This document shows, in pieces, positions 56,960 through 64,000 of a DNA stretch of 64,000 nucleotides. Origin of the DNA: Gordonia sp. OPL2 (GTDB lineage: Bacteria; Actinomycetota; Actinomycetes; Mycobacteriales; Mycobacteriaceae); assembly GCF_003797825.1 (NCBI RefSeq), contig NZ_RKME01000005.1, forward strand, positions 124,001-188,000, given 5' to 3'. The stretch's first letter is position 1, and every line of letters begins with the position of its first letter. The position numbers and the translations under genes are program-made. The notes beneath the pieces are model-generated. The model had not been told where the DNA came from and made no database searches. It was given only the letters and a program-made list of their open reading frames with translations.

Positions 56960-58401
56960 CCCGCGGCGGCTCGGGCGGTCCCGCACAGCCGTGGGCGACG
57001 GAGCCGACCGAGCGGGGTCGCGCCATGGTGGCACAGGCGAGCCGAGAACCCTACTGGCTGGACCGGCCGCAACGCCCTGCGCCCCGACCACGTCTCGACA
57101 CCTCGGTCACCGCCGACTTGCTCGTCGTCGGCGGCGGGTTCACAGGTCTGTGGACGGCGGTCCAGGCGGCCGAGGAGAACCCGGGCCGTCGTGTCGTGCT
57201 GGTGGAGCGCGACCGGATCGCCGAACAGGCGTCGGGCCGCAACGGCGGATTCTGCTCGGCGAGCATCACCCACGGTCTCGCGAACGGTCTGGACCGATTC
57301 GGTGACGAGATGCCCCAGCTGATCCGCATGGGGCGCGAGACCCTCGATGCAATCGAGTCGACACTCGAGCGGCTGGGCATCGACGCCGACGCGGAACGCA
57401 CCGGTGAGCTCGACATCGCCAACTTCGACTGGCAGGTGGCCGATCTCCAGGAGTATTCCTCGCAGGGCGCGCTCCTCGGGGCGACGCTCCCGCTGCTGCC
57501 GGGACCGCAGGCGCGTGAGCGCGTCTCGTCGCCGATGGTGGCGGCCGCCGTCCTGGACCCCGACGTGATCATGCTCGATCCGGCGAAGCTGGCATGGGGA
57601 CTGACCCGGGCCGCGGAGGATCTGGGAGTCACCGTCTACGAGAACACCGAGGTCACCGGACTCGCCTCCGACGGCGATCGTGTCCGGGCGAGCACGGCAT
57701 TCGGTGAGATCGATGCTGCAGCAGTTGTTCTCGCGACGTCGGCGAGCCCGTCGCTGCTGCGTCGTCTCCGGTTGTACACCGTGCCGGTGTGGGACTACGC
57801 GTTGATGACCGAGCCGCTGTCGCCGGAGCAGCGGGCCGCGGTCGGATGGGCGGGGCGCGAAGGCCTCGCCGACAGCGGACCCCGTTTCCACTACTTCCGG
57901 CTGACCGCCGACGACCGCATCCTGTTCGGTGGCTGGGATGCGCTGTACCACTACGGTTCCGACGCCGATCCGCGTCATGCCTTCGAGCCGCGGGAGTTCG
58001 GTCTGCTGGGCGAACACCTGCTGCAGTTCTTCCCGCAGTTGGAGGGAATCCGGGCGACACACGCCTGGGGTGGGGTCATCGACACCTGTTCCCGGTTCTG
58101 CGCGTTCTGGGACCGCGCACTCGACGGCAGGGTGGTCAGTGTCGTCGGCTTCACCGGACTCGGCGTCGGCGCATCGCATTTCGGTGCGCGCACCGCGCTC
58201 GACCTCGTGGACGGACTCGACACCGAACGGACCCGACTGGCGATGGTCCGGACCAAGCCGATCCCGTTTCCGCCGGAACCGTTGCGCTGGTTCGGCATCA
58301 CCCTCACCCGCAGAGAACTCGCCCGTAGCGAGCGTCGGCAGGGCAAGCGCGGTGCATGGTTGAGCATGATGGACCGGATCGGTCTCGGCTTCGACAGCTA
58401 G
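56956..58401 (+). CDS. FAD-dependent amine oxidase, PuuB-like
   Basis: A 481-residue FAD oxidoreductase of the DAO/glycine oxidase superfamily. The dinucleotide motif is ADLLVVGGGFTGLWTAVQAAE, and EQASGRNGGFCSASITHGLANG is typical of gamma-glutamylputrescine oxidase (PuuB) relatives. The late GVIDTCSRFCAFWDRALDG and GFTGLGVGASHFGARTALDLV carry the C-terminal FAD contact. I chose the GTG at 56956, which overlaps the dehydrogenase stop; ATG 57025 (MVAQASREPYW) is possible. It would produce the aldehyde that the upstream dehydrogenase oxidises. It meets the convergent amidotransferase in a shared CTAG. Confidence 0.88.
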   Translation: MTRGGSGGPAQPWATEPTERGRAMVAQASREPYWLDRPQRPAPRPRLDTSVTADLLVVGGGFTGLWTAVQAAEENPGRRVVLVERDRIAEQASGRNGGFCSASITHGLANGLDRFGDEMPQLIRMGRETLDAIESTLERLGIDADAERTGELDIANFDWQVADLQEYSSQGALLGATLPLLPGPQARERVSSPMVAAAVLDPDVIMLDPAKLAWGLTRAAEDLGVTVYENTEVTGLASDGDRVRASTAFGEIDAAAVVLATSASPSLLRRLRLYTVPVWDYALMTEPLSPEQRAAVGWAGREGLADSGPRFHYFRLTADDRILFGGWDALYHYGSDADPRHAFEPREFGLLGEHLLQFFPQLEGIRATHAWGGVIDTCSRFCAFWDRALDGRVVSVVGFTGLGVGASHFGARTALDLVDGLDTERTRLAMVRTKPIPFPPEPLRWFGITLTRRELARSERRQGKRGAWLSMMDRIGLGFDS

Positions 58402-59117
58402 GGACCGATGTGCAGGTCGAACCACCGCCGGATCGCGGCGACGGCCATCGGATGCGTGACTCGGGAGGCGTCGGCGACGTCGGCGGTCAGGCGTTGCACG
58501 CCGTCCTCGCCGAGCGTCGCGCACAGTTCCGCCCGATACTCGTCGACCGCGAGCCACTCCCGTAGGAGCGGGGAATCCACTTCGAGGTGGAACTGGACGC
58601 CGTAGTGCGGGCCGTGGCGGAACAGTTGGTGTCGATACGCCGCCGACGACGCGAGCAGGTGGGCGCCGGGTGGCAGCGAGAACGTGTCGAAATGCCAGTG
58701 CAGCGCAGGGAAGCTCGACGCTCCGAGACCGGACCAGACGGGGTCACGCAGCCCGTCGTCTGTGAACGTGACGTCGAAGACGCCGATCTCCGGTGCGGGC
58801 CCGGTCGTCACCCCGGCGCCGAGTGCGGTGGCGAGGAGTTGAGAACCGAGGCAGGCACCCCAGATCGGGATACCGGCGTCGACAGCGCGGCGCAGGAAGG
58901 CGATCTCCTCGTCGATCCATGGGACGGTGGGGCCGTCGTCGGCGCCCATCGGACCGCCCATGACGAGGATGCCGTCATGGTCCGCGGGGTCGGCGGTCAG
59001 CGGCTCGGCCCACATCCGGACGGTCTCGATCCGCGCGCGGTCGGCGAGTCCGACGCCGAGCGCGCCCGGGGATTCGCATTCGGCGTGCCGCAGTTCGAGG
59101 ACGGTGCGTGTGGTCAC
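58398..59117 (-). CDS. Class I glutamine amidotransferase-like protein
   Basis: A 239-residue stand-alone GATase domain of the GMP-synthase-like kind. Nucleophile Cys is in IWGACLGSQLLA; the His/Glu pair is in YGVQFHLEVD; ILVMGGPMGADD is the usual early loop. In this context it may hydrolyse a gamma-glutamyl compound such as gamma-glutamyl-GABA, the step done by PuuD in E. coli, which belongs to a related fold. This is inference. The GTG start at 59117 overlaps the usp stop by 4 bp (GTGA), so it is co-translated with the stress protein and permease. Confidence 0.85.
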   Translation of the reverse strand: MTTRTVLELRHAECESPGALGVGLADRARIETVRMWAEPLTADPADHDGILVMGGPMGADDGPTVPWIDEEIAFLRRAVDAGIPIWGACLGSQLLATALGAGVTTGPAPEIGVFDVTFTDDGLRDPVWSGLGASSFPALHWHFDTFSLPPGAHLLASSAAYRHQLFRHGPHYGVQFHLEVDSPLLREWLAVDEYRAELCATLGEDGVQRLTADVADASRVTHPMAVAAIRRWFDLHIGP

Positions 59118-60010
59118 TGGTCCGTCGACCGGGGCACGACGATGACCGGAGCCGTGGTCCAGCGCAGTATCCGCGCCGCGGTACTGCCGAGGAAGACCCG
59201 ATTGATCGACCCGAGATGACCGGAGCCCACCGCCACGATGTCGCCGTCGTCCCACGGCAGGTTGTCGAGGGCCTCGTCGAGGGTCGCGCCGTCGGCGACG
59301 AGGACGTCGACGTCGAGGTCGTCGGGAACCGTCGAGCGGGTCTCGTCCAGCAGCTTCTGGGCGACCGCGACCTGCTGCTCGCGTGCATCGCGCGACGACT
59401 CGTCGTCGAACGGGGAGTTCAGCGAGACCAGCGAGAGCAGGCGTACATCGAGGCCCGACGTCGTCGCCAGGGTGAGCGCGAACGGCAGCGGGTTGCTGCG
59501 ACCGGGCTTCACCGACACCGCGACGGTCACCGAATCGAGCTGTGCCGGTGGACGTTCGGCGTAGCCGCGGGGAGCGAGCGCGACGGGCAGCGGTGACGAG
59601 TGCAGCAGCTCGGTGCTGACCGTGCCCAGGCTGTGGCGGCGGAACAATCCGTCGCCGGTGCCACCGACGACGATCAGCTCCGCCCCGGCTCGCTGTGCGG
59701 CGTCGATGAGGCCCTGCGCGAACGAATCGTCGAGGGTGACGATCGCGCGCTTCTCGATGCCGTCGGGGATCTCCGCGGCGCCGTCGGCGAGCCATTGCGC
59801 CGCCTGGTTCTCGATGCGCTCCTGATACGCGCGGAGTCCGGGCTGACCGTCGTACTCCACCGGATGGACGACGCAGATGAGATCGATCGCGGCCCCCGTC
59901 ACCCGAGCGATGGCGACGGCCAGGGCGACGCCGTCACGACCGGATGGCGTGGCGAGGTAGCCGACGGCGAGCCGGCGTGGTGGTTGCGCGGACTGCGGTT
60001 CAGTAGACAT
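59114..60010 (-). CDS. Tandem universal stress protein
   Basis: A 298-residue protein with two Usp domains (about 10-150 and 155-295). The first has an ATP-binding G-rich segment VVGGTGDGLFRRHSLGTVS; the second ends VAVGSGHLGSINRVFLGSTA, also of the nucleotide-binding type. In actinobacteria such tandem Usp proteins often sit with amino acid permeases and may regulate them. It overlaps the permease 3' end by 11 bp and the amidotransferase start by 4 bp, so all three are one operon. Confidence 0.9.
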   Translation of the reverse strand: MSTEPQSAQPPRRLAVGYLATPSGRDGVALAVAIARVTGAAIDLICVVHPVEYDGQPGLRAYQERIENQAAQWLADGAAEIPDGIEKRAIVTLDDSFAQGLIDAAQRAGAELIVVGGTGDGLFRRHSLGTVSTELLHSSPLPVALAPRGYAERPPAQLDSVTVAVSVKPGRSNPLPFALTLATTSGLDVRLLSLVSLNSPFDDESSRDAREQQVAVAQKLLDETRSTVPDDLDVDVLVADGATLDEALDNLPWDDGDIVAVGSGHLGSINRVFLGSTAARILRWTTAPVIVVPRSTDQ

Positions 60011-61505
60011 CGGGCACCTTCACTTCGGTGTTGGCGTCGAGGGTCTCGCCCTTGAAGAAGCTGCTGTTGTGCGCGTAACAGGCCAACATGAGCGGGATGC
60101 CGAGAACGAGCATGCCCACCCCCAGGATGAACACCCCGCCGACACCGCCGATGGACGTCGAACCGTAGTCGGGCTGGATCATGTCGATGGCGCTCTTGAC
60201 GAAGGCCCAGGTCATGGCGACCGCGCCGAGTAGGGGGAACAGACCACGCATGAAGAAGTTCCGGGCCGACTCGAACAGCGTCCGACGGAAGTACCACACG
60301 CACGAGTACGCGGTGATCCCGTAGTAGAACGCGACCGCGAGACCGAGCGACGCGATGGAGTCGCCGAGCGTGTTCTGGCTCAGGAACGACAGCACCAGAT
60401 AGAACACCAGGGCCGAGATCCCCATGACGGCGGTACCGAACGCCGGCGTCATGTAGCGGGGGTGGATGGACGCAAAGCGTTCGGGCAGTGCCTTGTAGAC
60501 GGCCATCGACAGGCTGCCTCGGGCCGTCGGCAGAATCGTGGACTGCGTCGACGAGAGCGCCGAGATGCTGACGGTGAGCAACAGTGCCGCGGCCATCACC
60601 CCGCCGGCCACGGGTTCGCCGAGGATGGTGAGCACGTCGTCGGCGTTGTCGGGGTTGTTGAGACCGATCCCGGTGTCGCCGAACCCGGCGAAGGACTCCA
60701 CCGCATAGGCGACGAGCACGTAGGTGGCGACCAGGATGAGACAGGTGATCACTGCGGCGCGGCCCGGGGTCTTCTCGGGGTCCTTCGTCTCCTCGCCGAT
60801 CGCCAGGCACGCGTCCCAGCCCCAATAGATGAAGATGCACAGGATCACCGCCGCGGCGATCTCGGACTGACTGAGACCGCCGGGCCACAGCCAACTGATC
60901 TCGGGCGAGATCGCCTGTGGGCCCGCCTTGTCGAGGCCGACCTTCACCAGCGCGATGACGCTGGCGAGAATGAGCACCGCGAACTGCACGAACATCAGCA
61001 CCGCCTGCATGCGTTCGCTGATCACGATGCCGCGGATACTGATCCACGTCATCACCGCAATGAAGAGGCAGCCCAGAAGGACTTTGACCCACAGCGTGTC
61101 CGCCAGTGAGTCCAGGCCCAGGAACTTGAGTAGGTAGACGGCCGCGATCTCGGCAACGTTGGCCAGCACGATGATGGCCGAGACCGCCAGGCCCCAGCCG
61201 CCTATCCACCCGATCCAGGGGCCGAAGGCCTTCGTCCCCCAGGTGAACGTGGTCCCGCAGTCCGGGGTGTCGCGGGAGAGCTCGCGATAGGCGAAGGCCA
61301 CGAGGAGCATCGGGATGAAGGCCAGCACGAACATCGCCGGAGCCTTCATGTGGACGGCCGCGACCACATACCCGAGGGTCGCCGCGAGGCTGTAGGCCGG
61401 CGCGACCGCCGACAACCCGATGATGACGTTGCCCAGCAGCCCGATGGAACCGGCCCGCAGTCCCTTCTCACCCGCGTGGATCTCGGCGTGTGTGGTTTCG
61501 ACCAT
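60000..61505 (-). CDS. APC family amino acid/polyamine permease
   Basis: A 501-residue transporter with about 12 membrane helices. Helix 1 reads SIGLLGNVIIGLSAVAPAYSLA, and AFAYRELSRDTPDCGTTFTWGTKAFGP is the conserved loop of the APC group that includes PuuP. IYWGWDACLAIGEETKDPEKTPG is the typical helix 6-7 signature. ATG 61505 is chosen, since GGAG is 6 nt upstream; GTG 61517 is possible. With the neighbouring catabolic genes, putrescine or a related amine is the likely substrate. Confidence 0.9.
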   Translation of the reverse strand: MVETTHAEIHAGEKGLRAGSIGLLGNVIIGLSAVAPAYSLAATLGYVVAAVHMKAPAMFVLAFIPMLLVAFAYRELSRDTPDCGTTFTWGTKAFGPWIGWIGGWGLAVSAIIVLANVAEIAAVYLLKFLGLDSLADTLWVKVLLGCLFIAVMTWISIRGIVISERMQAVLMFVQFAVLILASVIALVKVGLDKAGPQAISPEISWLWPGGLSQSEIAAAVILCIFIYWGWDACLAIGEETKDPEKTPGRAAVITCLILVATYVLVAYAVESFAGFGDTGIGLNNPDNADDVLTILGEPVAGGVMAAALLLTVSISALSSTQSTILPTARGSLSMAVYKALPERFASIHPRYMTPAFGTAVMGISALVFYLVLSFLSQNTLGDSIASLGLAVAFYYGITAYSCVWYFRRTLFESARNFFMRGLFPLLGAVAMTWAFVKSAIDMIQPDYGSTSIGGVGGVFILGVGMLVLGIPLMLACYAHNSSFFKGETLDANTEVKVPDVY

Positions 61506-61619
61506 TCTGACTCCCACTCATGGAACAAGGTGGGATCAGATTACGATTTCCGCAACGCGTTCGCGCGCCAAGGAAGGAAATTGATGGGAAAGCGGCCGAT
61601 TTTCGACGGATTCGGTCGT

Positions 61620-62018
61620 CTAGTGGCAGTAGGCAGTGGCATACCGCGGCCCGCGTGCCGTCTTCTCACGGACCTTTGTCTTGTTGATCCACACCGCGCA
61701 CCGGGCGAAACGGCCGTCGGACTGCAGGACGGTGTCGATCTTCTGATGTCGCACGCGGCTCGTGTAGACGAGTGAACCCGACCAGAGTCCGGTGCGCTTG
61801 TCGAAGCGGTTCAGCGGCACGTCGCTCTGTCGCCGCATCCGGTTGTGTGCGTCGTACCAGGCGACCGCACTGTTGTACTGACGATCGGAGGTGAGGACGA
61901 CGGTGATGCGGTCACCGGTGCCGGGGTAGCGGGGACCGGCCTGGGCCGGATGAGCGAGCGGCGTGCCGACGCCGAGGATCAGGATGAGGCCGGCGACGAC
62001 GAGACGTGTACGGGTCAT
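61620..62018 (-). CDS. Small secreted protein, unknown function
   Basis: A 132-residue protein with a signal peptide (MTRTRLVVAGLILILGVGTPLAHPAQA, cleaved at about residue 27). The mature part is basic, rich in Tyr, Arg and Thr, and probably beta-sheet; two cysteines (GRFARCAVWINKTKV, ATAYCH) could form a disulfide. No family is recognised. ATG 62018 is chosen; 62033 would extend the n-region by five residues. It lies between the permease promoter and the sdh terminator, transcribed on the minus strand, and seems to be a single-gene unit. Confidence 0.75.
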   Translation of the reverse strand: MTRTRLVVAGLILILGVGTPLAHPAQAGPRYPGTGDRITVVLTSDRQYNSAVAWYDAHNRMRRQSDVPLNRFDKRTGLWSGSLVYTSRVRHQKIDTVLQSDGRFARCAVWINKTKVREKTARGPRYATAYCH

Positions 62019-62083
62019 GTTCTTTGGACGCATCGGTGCGCGTTCCGGTTCCATGCGCGGACACCCGAATCCTCGTCAACGCC

Positions 62084-62117
62084 GACACCGCCCCTCCCGG
62101 GTGGGAGAGGCGGTGTC
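62084..62117 (-). terminator. Hairpin terminator after sdhB
   Basis: Arms GACACCGCC/GGCGGTGTC, a single C-A mismatch, then CTCCC/GGGAG around a GGGT loop. No T tract. It is 48 bp beyond the sdhB stop and marks the end of the succinate dehydrogenase operon. Confidence 0.7.
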
Positions 62118-62164
62118 GTGGGCTGCAGAGAGAAGATCTGCGGGTCGCGTGTGCGACGCGGTTG

Positions 62165-62953
62165 TCAGCGCGAGAACATCAGGGCGCGCTTGACCTCTTG
62201 GATCGCCTGGGTCACCTGGATGCCACGGGGGCAGGCGTCGGTGCAGTTGAACGTGGTCCGGCACCGCCAGACGCCGTCGACGTCGTTGAGGATGTCGAGG
62301 CGCTCGATGGCGCCCTCGTCACGACTGTCGAAGATGAAGCGGTGTGCGTTCACGATGGCGGCCGGGCCGAAGTAACTGCCCTCGTTCCAGAACACCGGAC
62401 AGCTCGTCGTGCAGCAGGCGCAGAGGATGCACTTGGTGGTGTCGTCGAAGCGGGCGCGGTCGTGCTGACTCTGGATGCGCTCACGCGTCGGCTCGTTGCC
62501 GCTGGTGATCAGGAACGGCTTGATGGCGCGGTAGGCGTCGAAGAAGGGTTCCATGTCGACCACGAGATCCTTCTCCACCGGAAGCCCCTTGATGGGCTCG
62601 ATGGTGATGGTGATCTCCTTGGACTTGTCCTTCGGGAGCATGTCCTTCATCAGCAGCTTGCACGCCAGGCGATTGACGCCGTTGATGCGCATCGCGTCCG
62701 AACCGCAGACACCGTGGGCGCAGCTGCGCCGGAAGGTGAGCGTGCCGTCGAGGTAGCCCTTCACATACAGCAGCAGGTTAAGCAGACGATCGGTCGGCAG
62801 GGCCGGCACACGGAAGCTCTCGAAACCCTGGGCGTCGGGATTCTCCGGGTTGAACCGGTAGATCTTCAAGGTCACCATGGTGGCCTCGTCGGGTACCGGG
62901 GGCAATGGCGGTTCGTCGGAGGCCGGTGCCGGGTTGTCCATGATCGCTGTCAT
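62165..62953 (-). CDS. sdhB: Succinate dehydrogenase iron-sulfur subunit
   Basis: A 262-residue electron-transfer subunit of complex II. The N-terminal ferredoxin domain has the 2Fe-2S cysteines (RRSCAHGVCGSDAMRING, then RLACKLL); the C-terminal domain has the 4Fe-4S and 3Fe-4S ligands (TKCILCACCTTSCPVFW, CTDACPRGI). The sdhA stop and the sdhB ATG share one base (TGATG). The order sdhA-sdhB, with sdhB last and a hairpin after it, is the standard sdhCDAB arrangement. Confidence 0.95.
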   Translation of the reverse strand: MTAIMDNPAPASDEPPLPPVPDEATMVTLKIYRFNPENPDAQGFESFRVPALPTDRLLNLLLYVKGYLDGTLTFRRSCAHGVCGSDAMRINGVNRLACKLLMKDMLPKDKSKEITITIEPIKGLPVEKDLVVDMEPFFDAYRAIKPFLITSGNEPTRERIQSQHDRARFDDTTKCILCACCTTSCPVFWNEGSYFGPAAIVNAHRFIFDSRDEGAIERLDILNDVDGVWRCRTTFNCTDACPRGIQVTQAIQEVKRALMFSR

Positions 62954-64000
62954 CAGTACTTACGCTCCATCGGCTCATAGCGGGTCTGCACCACGGGCTT
63001 GTAGTCCAGCTCGATGTCCGAGAGAAGGCCGGTGCCCTTCTTGTAGGCCATCGTGTGCCGCATGTAGTTGACGTCGTCGCGGTCGGGGTAGTCCTCGCGT
63101 GCGTGACCGCCCCGCGATTCCTTGCGATTCAGCGCGCCGACGACGGTGACCTCCGCCATCTCCAGCAGGAAGCCGAGTTCGATCGCCTCGAGCAGATCGC
63201 TGTTGAACCGCTTGCCCTTGTCGTGCACCCGCACGTGGTCGTAGCGCTCCTTGAGCGCGTGCACGTCGGTGAGTGCCTGCTTGAGGGTCTCCTCGGTGCG
63301 GAACACCGAGGCGTTGTTGTCCATCGTCGCCTGCAGTTCGGTCCGGATGTCGGCGACCCGCTCGTGGCCGTGATCGGAGAGCATCGTCTCGATCCACGCG
63401 TCGACCATCTCGGTCGGCTGCTCCGGCAGTTCGACGAACTCGGCCGACGTGGCGTACTCGGCGGCGGCGATGCCGGCGCGTCGGCCGAAGACGTTGATGT
63501 CGAGCAGCGAGTTCGTGCCCAGACGGTTGGCGCCGTGCACCGACACGCAGGCGCACTCGCCGGCGGCGTACAGCCCGTGCACGACGGTGTCGTTGTCGCG
63601 GAGGACCTGGCCCTCGATGTTGGTCGGGATGCCGCCCATCACGTAGTGGCAGGTCGGGTAGACCGGCACGTACTCGGTGACCGGATCGACGCCGAGATAG
63701 GTACGGGCGAACTCGGTGATGTCGGGGAGTTTCTCGTTGAGGACGTCCTCGCCGAGGTGGGTCACGTCGATGTAGACGTAGTCCTTGTTGGGTCCGGCGC
63801 CGCGACCCTCGAGCACCTCGAGCACCATCGACCGGGCGACGATGTCGCGGGGGGCGAGGTCCTTGATGGTGGGCGCATAGCGCTCCATGAACCGTTCGCC
63901 GTCGACGTTGCGCAGGATGCCGCCCTCACCACGCACGGCCTCGGAGATGAGGATGCCGAGGCCGGCCAGGCCGGTCGGGTGGAACTGGTGGAACTCCATG
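62953..64000 (-). CDS. sdhA: Succinate dehydrogenase flavoprotein subunit, C-terminal part
   Basis: Partial gene; the N-terminal part is beyond the window end. About 349 residues are visible. They include MEFHQFHPTGLAG and RGEGGILRNVDGERF, active-site segments of the fumarate/succinate flavoproteins; the HGANRLGTNSLLDINVFGR FAD contact; and the C-terminal helical domain ending with KPVVQTRYEPMERKY. The reaction is oxidation of succinate to fumarate with electrons passed to SdhB. The start codon-like ATG at 63999 is an internal Met, not the gene start. Confidence 0.95.
   Translation of the reverse strand, partial: MEFHQFHPTGLAGLGILISEAVRGEGGILRNVDGERFMERYAPTIKDLAPRDIVARSMVLEVLEGRGAGPNKDYVYIDVTHLGEDVLNEKLPDITEFARTYLGVDPVTEYVPVYPTCHYVMGGIPTNIEGQVLRDNDTVVHGLYAAGECACVSVHGANRLGTNSLLDINVFGRRAGIAAAEYATSAEFVELPEQPTEMVDAWIETMLSDHGHERVADIRTELQATMDNNASVFRTEETLKQALTDVHALKERYDHVRVHDKGKRFNSDLLEAIELGFLLEMAEVTVVGALNRKESRGGHAREDYPDRDDVNYMRHTMAYKKGTGLLSDIELDYKPVVQTRYEPMERKY

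Noticed and set aside
63997..63999. ATG at the window edge as the start of sdhA
   Set aside because: It is an internal methionine of the conserved MEFHQFHPTG segment; the FAD-binding N-terminal part of SdhA must lie beyond the window.

Overview
The window is GC-rich, densely packed actinobacterial chromosome with no tRNA, rRNA, insertion sequence, prophage or CRISPR array that I can see. Gene order closely follows a Mycobacterium tuberculosis backbone (glmS, nnrD, alr, tsaE, tsaB, rimI, tsaD, groES, groEL1, whiB3, sigD, rsdA, guaB2, guaB3, choD, then guaA and the imuA'/imuB genes). Together with mycobacterial-type LexA, IdeR and HrcA sites and a SAM-IV riboswitch, this points to a mycolic-acid actinobacterium (Mycobacteriales). 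Gordonia or a close relative such as Rhodococcus or Williamsia seems most likely; the genus cannot be proved from the window alone.

Layout. 1-7.2 kb: the end of glmS, then a tightly overlapped run nnrD-alr-hydrolase-tsaE-tsaB-rimI-tsaD (cell-wall precursor supply, metabolite repair and tRNA t6A modification). 7.2-9.5 kb: groES-groEL1 behind a CIRCE operator. 9.5-13.1 kb: whiB3, an unassigned gene, sigD and its anti-sigma factor rsdA, and a DUF5319 protein. 13.2-21.3 kb: guanine nucleotide synthesis (guaB, guaB3, guaA) with choD and an inserted biotin ECF importer (bioY, ecfA, ecfT). 21.3-26.3 kb: a LiaFSR-like envelope-stress module in which both the sensor kinase and the accessory protein carry PspC domains, followed by a Ser/Thr kinase. 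26.4-36.4 kb: a DNA-damage block with three LexA boxes serving a SplB-like radical SAM gene, imuA'-imuB and dnaE2; an acyl-CoA-reductase-like double SDR gene and a D-amino-acid-type PLP enzyme lie between them on the other strand. 36.4-43.9 kb: small housekeeping genes, folD-DUF3017, a membrane-anchored Hsp70-like protein, and metY-metX under a SAM-IV riboswitch. 44.1-53.5 kb: a secreted PE-PPE-type hydrolase, an MFS exporter, bfr and bfd with IdeR-like boxes, xthA, trpS, yihY, a D,D-carboxypeptidase and an adenine/adenosine deaminase. 53.5-61.5 kb: a polyamine (putrescine) catabolism cluster made of an aminotransferase, Lrp regulator, gamma-aminobutyraldehyde-type dehydrogenase, PuuB-like oxidase, class I amidotransferase, Usp and APC permease. 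61.6-64 kb: a small secreted protein and the end of the sdh operon (sdhB, partial sdhA).

Themes. Many genes share 1-, 4- or 8-bp start/stop overlaps, which predicts translational coupling. Several starts lie only 6-7 nt after a -10-like hexamer, the geometry of leaderless actinobacterial transcripts. The parts I think most deserve follow-up are the SOS block with its uncharacterised radical SAM protein, the PspC-LiaFSR module, the degenerate membrane-anchored Hsp70-like protein, the ferredoxin-pattern cysteines in ChoD, and an unannotated 39-codon frame with a strong Shine-Dalgarno upstream of the sigD region. I cannot show from sequence alone that any of these is an undescribed system.
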